A stretch of 62,915 nucleotides of DNA from Nitrosomonas sp. Nm33. GTDB lineage: Bacteria > Pseudomonadota > Gammaproteobacteria > Burkholderiales > Nitrosomonadaceae. The position numbers were made by a program, and so were the translations under genes. The DNA lies in the NCBI RefSeq assembly GCF_900107265.1, contig NZ_FNPJ01000010.1:1-62915 (forward strand), read 5' to 3'. Each line of letters begins with the position of its first letter. The stretch's first letter is position 1. Of this stretch, positions 56,608-62,915 are shown one piece after another. Under the pieces are notes generated by a model. That model was not told the origin of the DNA. It did not search any database and saw only the letters and a list, made by a program, of their open reading frames with translations.

Positions 56608-57432
56608 CTAGATTGAAGAAGGTAATATATCATCGCCTAGTGCACTTTCCACTTTGTTCGCTTTCTTTAGCGCGTCGTCCTGTACTGCAAATAGTGTTTC
56701 TGTTCTACGCAAATCATCAATGAAATCAATTTCACACCAATTGAATCCATTTACAGAACAGGAATTCACCAAGCGCTGCTGAGCCAAAGTATCAATAATG
56801 GTGAGATACCAGGATTTAAGCTTGGCGGGATCGCGCAATGCGCGCTCAACCGCAGCACGGAAAAGCTGAACACCTTGTTTGCGAAAATAAATCAAACCGA
56901 TTGATTCAGCATCCGTTTGCTCTGCAGTGAGCACTTTGCTGACATGCCTTACCCATCCTTCAGTGTCCAACTGCACTTTCATGTCATCTTCATCAAACAT
57001 TTGCTTGAAGTCTACGCAAAGCGTGATGGGTGCCATTTCAGCGTGCAGCACACGCGATAATAAATCGGCATCAAACAGTGTATCGCCATTCAGCAACAGA
57101 AAATCATCTGTCATCTCATCTCGTGCAATCCAGCAACTGGCCAGATTATCCGCCACTTCGAAAAAAGGGTTAAAGCGCGTTCTGACTTGCGGATAATCAG
57201 CGTAACGCTCCGCCAGTAATGCTTCCACCTTCCCCATTTGAAATCCGACAATCACGGTTATATCTTCGATTCCTGCCCGCAGTAAAGCATCGATCTGCCA
57301 TGCGATCACAGGCTTATCAAAAACGGGTAACAAGCACTTAGGCGTATTTTCAGTGAGAGGAAGTAGCCGCCGCCCCTGGCCTGCACTCAAAACAATTGCT
57401 TTAAGAGGGATTGGGCTTTTTTTGTCAGTCAT
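56608..57432 (-). CDS. Sugar- or choline-phosphate nucleotidyltransferase
   Basis: The 274-residue protein has the family start AIVLSAGQGRRLLPLTENTPKCLLPV and NGDTLFDADLLSR with a metal-binding Asp. ADNLASCWIARDEM and the C-terminal WCEIDFIDDLRRTE resemble LicC-type phosphocholine cytidylyltransferases. The exact substrate is not certain. It heads the group that includes the HIT protein, desaturase and gpmA, which hints at lipid or surface modification. Confidence 0.82.
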   Translation of the reverse strand: MTDKKSPIPLKAIVLSAGQGRRLLPLTENTPKCLLPVFDKPVIAWQIDALLRAGIEDITVIVGFQMGKVEALLAERYADYPQVRTRFNPFFEVADNLASCWIARDEMTDDFLLLNGDTLFDADLLSRVLHAEMAPITLCVDFKQMFDEDDMKVQLDTEGWVRHVSKVLTAEQTDAESIGLIYFRKQGVQLFRAAVERALRDPAKLKSWYLTIIDTLAQQRLVNSCSVNGFNWCEIDFIDDLRRTETLFAVQDDALKKANKVESALGDDILPSSI

Positions 57433-57556
57433 AGCATCATTTGACGCGTTATTTATCTTCTTATGATTGTTGGCGTCGGGATATTAATATTAGTGAGCTA
57501 TTCTACTGGAAAACATCGAACTTTCCTTAATTTGATAACGGTCTTGAGTGCAATAA

Positions 57557-58714
57557 TCATTGAAGTAACATTCCGTTCAAGCTCTTCAGCTCTGCGGCGA
57601 TCTTGCCCACGGTCTTCAAGAAATCATCGACTTCGACCATAGTATTGTCATGACCGAGGCTCACTCTTACTGCGCAACGCGCCAGCATGGGCGCAACTCC
57701 CATTGCATCCAGCACATGACTCTGGCCGGGTGTCACACTGGAGCAGGCAGCACCGCTGGCAACTGCAAAACCCGCTTTATCCAGGCGAACAACCAACGTA
57801 TCCCCTTCAATCTCCGACAGCGCAAAATAACAGGTATTGGGTAAGCGTGGCGCGCCCAATCCAAAAATAGTGGCACCCAACGCAAGCAGGCCTTGTTCTA
57901 GATATTCACGCAACTTGGTCAAGCGAGCAGACATCTCGTCCATACGTGATCCAGCCAGTTCACAGGCAGCACCGAAACCGACGATAGCTGGCACATTCTC
58001 CGTCCCTGAACGCAGTCCATTTTCGTGTCCTCCCCCATAAATCAATGGCTTGAGGAGTAACCGTTTGTCGATGATCAATGCTGCTGCGCCTTTGGGTCCG
58101 TAAATCTTGTGTGCTGAAATGGTCATCGCATGCACTCTCAATTCATTGAAATCGAACGAAATCTTGCCGAATGCCTGAACTGCGTCGGTATGCATCCAGG
58201 CACCTTGAGCACGGGCCATATCTGCGATTTTAGCAACCTCCTGAATCACGCCGGTTTCATTGTTTGCTAACATCACCGATACCATAGCAGGCTGGTCTGC
58301 CAAGGCATTACTTGCATCCTCCAATCGCACCTGCCCCAATTCATTCACCGGGAGTTGGTGCAACAGCCAACGCTCACTCGTTCTTCGCGCCAATTCCTGG
58401 GCTGGTCGCCTGATACAAGGATGCTCAATCGCGCTGATGACCACACGGGAAGGCTTTAAATAGTCTGCCACTCCGCGAATAAAAAGGTTGTTTGCTTCCG
58501 ATCCGCCGCTGGTAAAGATGATCTGTGATGGTTGCACTCCAACAGCCTGCGCGACCTGCTCGCGCGCCTGATTGATCGCACGGCGAGCTGCCATACCATA
58601 CGCATGACCACTGGATGCATTGCCATATTCCTGCCGAAAATACGGCAGCATTGCTTCCAATACTTTTTCATCTATTGCGGTGGTAGCATTATGATCAAAA
58701 TAAGTCTGCGTCAT
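57557..58714 (-). CDS. Cysteine desulfurase (NifS/IscS type)
   Basis: The PLP enzyme takes sulfur from cysteine for Fe-S clusters or thiolated tRNA. The 385-residue protein has DHNATTAID at the start, the PLP-lysine in SAHKIYGPKGAAAL and the catalytic Cys in ASGAACSSVTPGQ. It stands alone, without iscU or iscA, so it may be a housekeeping or NifS-like copy. TtcA at 2.1 kb is one possible sulfur user. Confidence 0.92.
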   Translation of the reverse strand: MTQTYFDHNATTAIDEKVLEAMLPYFRQEYGNASSGHAYGMAARRAINQAREQVAQAVGVQPSQIIFTSGGSEANNLFIRGVADYLKPSRVVISAIEHPCIRRPAQELARRTSERWLLHQLPVNELGQVRLEDASNALADQPAMVSVMLANNETGVIQEVAKIADMARAQGAWMHTDAVQAFGKISFDFNELRVHAMTISAHKIYGPKGAAALIIDKRLLLKPLIYGGGHENGLRSGTENVPAIVGFGAACELAGSRMDEMSARLTKLREYLEQGLLALGATIFGLGAPRLPNTCYFALSEIEGDTLVVRLDKAGFAVASGAACSSVTPGQSHVLDAMGVAPMLARCAVRVSLGHDNTMVEVDDFLKTVGKIAAELKSLNGMLLQ

Positions 58715-58770
58715 TTATTTTCAATTTTTCCAATATGATTGGCACGGGGTAAGTCAATACCATAATTTTC

Positions 58771-59034
58771 CTACTCATGGGATTGTAACGGGACACCCAA
58801 TATTTCCAGCGCTTTATCAAGCGCTTCCAGTGCTTCTTTATGCTTTCCTTTGTTATGTAAGACTTCACCTTCAGCGCGCAACTTCTTGACCTCTGCTTCT
58901 TGCACTTCGGTGATCGCCGGTTTTTTTGCCAAAGCCTCATCAATTTTTCTCATATCGATCGTACAACGATAGGCGTATGCCCCGCTACTAAAGATAAGCA
59001 AACAAAGCATAGCGATAAAATGACGCAATTTCAT
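58771..59034 (-). CDS. Small exported helical protein
   Basis: The 87-residue protein has a signal peptide (FIAMLCLLIFSSGAYA) and a mature helical domain with one Cys (YRCTIDMRK) and a TPR-like pattern (GKHKEALEALDKALEIL). GGAGG precedes ATG 59034; a longer frame upstream lacks support. Function unknown, possibly periplasmic. Confidence 0.65.
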   Translation of the reverse strand: MKLRHFIAMLCLLIFSSGAYAYRCTIDMRKIDEALAKKPAITEVQEAEVKKLRAEGEVLHNKGKHKEALEALDKALEILGVPLQSHE

Positions 59035-59321
59035 CTGAACCTCCATGTATCCGTGGTTAATTGAACCGATTAAAACCATTTCAATGGATAAAAGCTAAAC
59101 TTACAAACATTACTTTAGATTCTGGATACGGCAGAAACAATCTACCTTTATCGAAAATCTTAAAAAATAAGCAAAAAGTGCTAAAAGTATACTCTCACAT
59201 TCTTTCTAAATGGATATACCATTCTGACAGTTACCGTTCGCGATGAGCTATCAAGCCGTCAAGTTACACGAATGCCGGCCTTCGACTGATTCAAGCCAAA
59301 CGATATATTGGTACCTATGTT
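59035..59321. other. Intergenic stretch, no gene seen
   Basis: This AT-rich interval between the small exported protein and miniature element A copy 3 has no convincing frame. With the element it makes a gap of about 377 bp. Confidence 0.4.
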
Positions 59322-59424
59322 ATTCCATTTCCAAATCAAAGATGACACGAAGGCGAACCGCAGACAGTATAAATAATACGGCAAGGAGAAGCCGACAAAG
59401 TCAGGTTTGATTTAGAAATGGAGT
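59322..59424. mobile_element. Miniature element A, copy 3 (103 bp), inside the 3' end of a gene
   Basis: It has the same terminal repeats and core as the copies at 16458 and 42761. Its right end overlaps the last bases of the hydrolase gene, whose final codons and TAA stop are read from it (Q-L-H-F-stop on the minus strand). The insertion therefore replaced the original 3' end of that gene. Confidence 0.85.
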
Positions 59425-60263
59425 TGCTGGGACGATCTACTAGGCGCTCCTAATCTTGTACTGATAAAATCATCCAGTGCCATAGCCCATTCTTTGCGGG
59501 TAAAAATGAAACCTTCGTTGTGCCCGCCCTGCAATGTCAGGAATAGCTTCGGTTCGGCTGCTACCTGAAAGAGCGCCTGGCCGTGCCAAAAAGGCACGAT
59601 TTCATCTTGCGGGCTATGCGCGACCAATACTGGGCAAGTGACAGACAGCAAATAATCGATCGTATTGTATTGAAATCGGGATAGGAGGCGCACTGGCAGG
59701 AAAGGATATAATTCTGCTGCCAAGTCAGGCACCGAAGTAAATACCGATGCCAACACCAATGCGCCAGCATCTTTTTGGGCGGCTAACCAGGCTGCGATAG
59801 CTCCACCAAGTGATTCGCCGAATAGCACGATACGAGAAGGCGGAATAGCTTTTATCTCGGTCAAGTATTGCCATGCCGCTGATGCGTCACGATACGTGCC
59901 AGCTTCTGATGGTGAACCGCTGCTTTTGCCATAACCACGATAATCAAAAATGAAGGTGTTATATCCCAACCGATAAAACGTCAATAAATAATCTCTTCGA
60001 TGGGAAATATTGCCCGCATTGCCGTGCAAGAAAAGAATGGTTCCTTTTGCCTCGACAGGGGCAGGTACAAACCACCCATGCAGGGTTTCCTTGTCAACCG
60101 TGGTAATCGCCACTGACTCATAGGGAAGCCCCTCTTGGGCGGGCGTAAAGGTAATTTTGCGTTGCGGAAAATAGATAAGATACGATTGGGCAAAAAATAC
60201 CAATAGCAGCAAAGCTGCATAACCGGCTGCCATGAAAATAACCAGTTTAAGTAACATGCGCAT
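59412..60263 (-). CDS. Alpha/beta hydrolase, membrane-anchored, 3' end altered by miniature element
   Basis: The 283-residue protein has one N-terminal membrane helix and a serine hydrolase domain. FLHGNAGNISHRRDYL is the oxyanion region, LFGESLGGAIAAW the nucleophile, HSPQDEIVPFWHG the acid and QGGHNEGF the His. This is the BEM46/YfhR-like group of unknown substrate. The last four residues and the stop codon come from miniature element A copy 3. The catalytic residues are intact, so it may still work. Confidence 0.85.
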   Translation of the reverse strand: MRMLLKLVIFMAAGYAALLLLVFFAQSYLIYFPQRKITFTPAQEGLPYESVAITTVDKETLHGWFVPAPVEAKGTILFLHGNAGNISHRRDYLLTFYRLGYNTFIFDYRGYGKSSGSPSEAGTYRDASAAWQYLTEIKAIPPSRIVLFGESLGGAIAAWLAAQKDAGALVLASVFTSVPDLAAELYPFLPVRLLSRFQYNTIDYLLSVTCPVLVAHSPQDEIVPFWHGQALFQVAAEPKLFLTLQGGHNEGFIFTRKEWAMALDDFISTRLGAPSRSSQQLHF

Positions 60264-60349
60264 AATGACTAAATTAACGTAGCATTCTTGAAAGAAGAAA
60301 AGTTAATCATGAATCAATGGATCATGTCCTGATAATCAACTCCTACCGT

Positions 60350-60355
60350 TATAAT
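60350..60355 (+). promoter_or_regulatory. Possible -10 box for ppa
   Basis: A perfect TATAAT lies 29 bp before the pyrophosphatase start. I see no good -35 box at the usual distance, so the call is tentative. Confidence 0.35.
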
Positions 60356-60383
60356 AGCGCATTATTAATTTTCAGGATTACCA

Positions 60384-60932
60384 ATGAATTTAGATCGCGT
60401 CGATTCGGGTCAGGATCTTCCCAATGATTTTAATGTGATCGTAGAAATACCCATGAATTCCGATCCCATCAAATATGAAATGGACAAGAAAACAGGCGCC
60501 ATGTTTGTAGACCGTTTTATGTCCACTTCCATGCATTATCCCTGTAATTATGGCTATATTCCACATACCTTATCGGAAGATAAAGATCCAGTAGATGTTT
60601 TGGTCATATCGCCAGTGCCCTTGATTACTGGGGTAGTCGTTCGATGTAGACCGATCGGTGTATTGCATATGACCGACGAAGCTGGCGAAGATATCAAGTT
60701 AGTAGCTGTGCCGATTGATAAGCTATGCAGCCTTTATACCCATATCAAATCGGTGGAAGATCTGCCTGAATTCATGCGTGCGCAGATTGCGCATTTCTTT
60801 GCACACTACAAAGACTTAGAAAAGGGCAAATGGGTCAAGATTGAAGGATGGGGCGGTATTGAAGATGCCAAGGCGGAGATCATGGCGGGCGTCAAACGGT
60901 ATACCTCAGCAAAACATAAGCCTAAATTCTAA
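60384..60932 (+). CDS. ppa: Inorganic pyrophosphatase, family I
   Basis: The soluble Mg-dependent enzyme splits pyrophosphate and pulls biosynthetic reactions forward. The 182-residue protein has [19 protein letters not shown], the metal site [12 protein letters not shown] and KHYKD-like [16 protein letters not shown]. Length and motif order match the hexameric bacterial type. It is a single gene convergent with the flavoprotein. Confidence 0.95.
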   Translation: MNLDRVDSGQDLPNDFNVIVEIPMNSDPIKYEMDKKTGAMFVDRFMSTSMHYPCNYGYIPHTLSEDKDPVDVLVISPVPLITGVVVRCRPIGVLHMTDEAGEDIKLVAVPIDKLCSLYTHIKSVEDLPEFMRAQIAHFFAHYKDLEKGKWVKIEGWGGIEDAKAEIMAGVKRYTSAKHKPKF

Positions 60933-60955
60933 TATCTTATGCGTGGTGATGTACG

Positions 60956-62137
60956 CTACACAACCAGCCCCGCGGCATAACCTGAAGACCAGGCCCACTG
61001 GAAATTAAAACCACCCAAATGTCCGGTCACGTCGACAACCTCGCCGATAAAAAACAGGCCGGGGCGTTTTTTTGCCTCCATTGTCTGTGAAGAGAGTTCT
61101 TGCGTATCGACACCCCCTACTGTAACTTCCGCCGTTCGGTAGCCTTCGGTACCTGTTGGCTTGATATACCAGTCGTTGACAGCACGCGCAAGTACTGCCA
61201 GCTTGCTATCAGACAATGAACCCAGCGTCCCATTGCACGTCTGCTCATCGCAGATGCTTTGTGCAAGGCGTCTGGGCAGAATTTCAGAAAGTGCGTTGCT
61301 CACATGCAGCTTAGGTTGACTTTGCTTCTTCTCTTTGAGAAACCTGAAAATGTCTGTTGCGGGTGCCAGATTAACGATGATTTGCTCACCCTCTTGCCAG
61401 TATGATGAGATCTGCAAGATGGATGGGCCACTCAGCCCCCGGTGAGTGAACAACAGCCCTTCGGCAAAGACCTGCTTCTTGTAGCATACCTCCGCCTCGA
61501 CCGATAAACCACTCAACATCTTGCAGCGTTCCAGCAACGCACCATCGAAAGTCAGTGGCACCAGACCAGCTCGTGGCCGAATGACATTCAAGCCGAATTT
61601 CTTGGCGGTTTCATAGCCGAAATTGCTTGCTCCGATTTTCGGGATCGAAAGGCCGCCCGTCGCAATCACGAGAGAGGCACAGGTATGATCACCTTTACTG
61701 GTTTTGACCTGATAACCAGCCTGGATAGTCTCGATATCAAGCACTCGTGTTGGTATTTCCAGTTTCACTCCAGCCTCGCGAGCTTCCGTTAGCAGCATGT
61801 TAATGATCTGCTTGGCTGAATCGTCACAAAATAACTGGCCCAGCTTTTTTTCATGAAAAGCAATACCGTGCCTGCGCACCAAGGCGATGAAATCCTGCGC
61901 AGTATATTGTTTGAGCGCTGATCTGCAGAAATGCGGATTTTGCGAAAGATAACATTGGGGGTGGGCATGGATATTGGTAAAGTTACATCGTCCGCCGCCA
62001 GAAATACGTATCTTCTCTGCAATCTTTGCCATATGGTCGATCAGCCATACTCGGCGCCCGCGTTTCCCGGCCTGTATCGCACACATTAGCCCAGCTGCAC
62101 CAGCACCGATGATGATCACATCGTAGCTATGAAACAT
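60956..62137 (-). CDS. HI0933-family NAD(P)/FAD-dependent oxidoreductase (YhiN-like)
   Basis: The 393-residue flavoprotein has the N-terminal dinucleotide fold VIIGAGAAGLMCAIQAGKRG, the family motif RISGGGRCNFTN and the C-terminal FIGEVVDVTGHLGGFNFQWA. The family occurs widely in bacteria but its reaction is unclear. It is convergent with ppa, with a 23-bp gap. Confidence 0.92.
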   Translation of the reverse strand: MFHSYDVIIIGAGAAGLMCAIQAGKRGRRVWLIDHMAKIAEKIRISGGGRCNFTNIHAHPQCYLSQNPHFCRSALKQYTAQDFIALVRRHGIAFHEKKLGQLFCDDSAKQIINMLLTEAREAGVKLEIPTRVLDIETIQAGYQVKTSKGDHTCASLVIATGGLSIPKIGASNFGYETAKKFGLNVIRPRAGLVPLTFDGALLERCKMLSGLSVEAEVCYKKQVFAEGLLFTHRGLSGPSILQISSYWQEGEQIIVNLAPATDIFRFLKEKKQSQPKLHVSNALSEILPRRLAQSICDEQTCNGTLGSLSDSKLAVLARAVNDWYIKPTGTEGYRTAEVTVGGVDTQELSSQTMEAKKRPGLFFIGEVVDVTGHLGGFNFQWAWSSGYAAGLVV

Positions 62138-62261
62138 ATTTTATGTTGTTGATTAAAGCAGGATTTTACTTTTTGTAAGCTGAAATGGTGTGTCATGAAT
62201 CCAGTAAGGAATGTGGAAAGCCTAATGCTAAATCTTGATCAATGGAACCAAAGCGCCGTTA

Positions 62262-62753
62262 CTAAGACTTGGTTCTGGTCAACGCGCACGTCTGCAAATG
62301 CTGCCAGGCGATACCACCCACATGTTTATTTCCCTTCAATGTTGCCATCACGCGGCTATCATTAATCTTCTTAATCATCAAAGCAAATGCATAAGCTGGC
62401 CCTGTATCGACACTACCTTGACCAGAGGAACGGATTTCTGGATTCGGGGCAACATAATCATAAACTGCATCGGGATTGGTGGGGGAGTTACGCGCATAGA
62501 TACCCGGCAGGAATCTCGTGTCATATCCATAAATCTCGGATGCGTCAATATCTTGGTAGAGTCGATTGCTGAATTGCAACATGCGAATTGACCATCTGCT
62601 ATCCGCTTGCAGCCTAGCCACAACACAGCGTGCCAGATCAACATGATTTCCTGCGAGCGGTTCTTCATAAATCCACGGTTGCTCTTTCGGCCCTCTGACA
62701 CTTGCGCATGCAGCCAGGAATACGACCAAAATTACGATCAATTTTTTCATCAT
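62262..62753 (-). CDS. Lipoprotein of unknown function
   Basis: The protein of about 163 residues has a lipoprotein signal (LIVILVVFLAAC, Cys near residue 14). The mature part reads GNHVDLARCVVARLQADSRW and ends near the stop with a Cys-containing tail. I recognise no family with certainty. I start at one of two tandem ATGs near 62753; an earlier frame start lacks a signal peptide. The last ~160 bp of the window hold no gene I can see. Confidence 0.6.
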   Translation of the reverse strand: MMKKLIVILVVFLAACASVRGPKEQPWIYEEPLAGNHVDLARCVVARLQADSRWSIRMLQFSNRLYQDIDASEIYGYDTRFLPGIYARNSPTNPDAVYDYVAPNPEIRSSGQGSVDTGPAYAFALMIKKINDSRVMATLKGNKHVGGIAWQHLQTCALTRTKS

Positions 62754-62915
62754 AGCATTCTCCCCCAAAATTGTGGAAAGTAACACCAAAACAGAGCTTA
62801 TCCCCAGATTAGCCCCACATTATAGCTGATCCCATATAAAATGATTTAAAGTGCATAAGCGGTAAAGAGCTGCTCGATGGAGCATCCTTCCTTTTTTCTG
62901 ATTGTTTTGGCCTGG

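Overview
The window reads as chromosome of a Gram-negative betaproteobacterium, most plausibly of the Nitrosomonas type. This is inferred from overall protein character (PilT/PilU pair, LolCD, CutA-DsbD-TlpA block, paired PqiA proteins with PqiB/PqiC, CstA with YbdD, many c-type and copper proteins, dense small transposon debris). No rRNA, tRNA or ammonia-oxidation marker is present, so the assignment is tentative.

Layout. 0-6.3 kb: the 3' end of an IS630-type transposase, a minus-strand cupredoxin / DUF411 / cytochrome c operon, ttcA, and a thiol-redox block (TlpA-like, DsbD, CutA). 6.4-9.1 kb: AT-rich DNA with small exported proteins of unknown function and an alpha-carbonic anhydrase closed by a good terminator. 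9.1-15.6 kb: housekeeping genes pilU, pilT, yggS, ferredoxin, coaD, rsmD, lolC, lolD. 15.6-24.4 kb: accessory DNA with three kinds of small inverted-repeat element, a Rieske ferredoxin, a probably bicovalent flavoprotein, a fatty acid desaturase divergent from a winged-helix regulator with a palindrome between them, and a complete IS481-type element. 24.6-28.1 kb: overlapping pqiA-pqiA-pqiB-pqiC. 28.2-33.9 kb: an insertion-sequence graveyard merging into a minus-strand run of integron-cassette-like units, each with an attC-like site, headed by a simple attI-like site but with no integrase. 34.0-41.6 kb: S9 peptidase, lipoprotein, cstA with ybdD, and a divergent Cache-type sensor kinase/NarL regulator pair. 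41.9-52.2 kb: surface polysaccharide and sugar-nucleotide genes (nucleotidyltransferase, ABC exporter, two GT4 glycosyltransferases, UDP-glucuronate epimerase, UDP-glucose dehydrogenase, a decayed alpha-mannosidase, glgC), part of it clearly GC-richer than its surroundings. 52.2-53.7 kb: acyl carrier protein and ketoacyl synthase. 53.9-54.35 kb: a second attI-like site with a broken gene. 54.4-62.9 kb: phosphoglycerate mutase, desaturase, HIT protein, nucleotidyltransferase, cysteine desulfurase, hydrolase, pyrophosphatase, flavoprotein and a lipoprotein.

The most interesting material is the non-coding architecture. Two attI-like sequences about 20 kb apart share a simple GTTAGGC end and roughly 110 bp of flank. 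The minus strand from 33.8 to 29.2 kb carries two convincing attC sites, one very likely degenerate one, one short one and one half site beside genes of unknown function. A 101-103 bp miniature element (three copies) shares its right end with the IS630-type element at the window start, and one copy supplies the stop codon of a hydrolase gene. A second 262-279 bp family (three copies) looks like an internally deleted REP-associated tyrosine transposase that spread in its deleted form.
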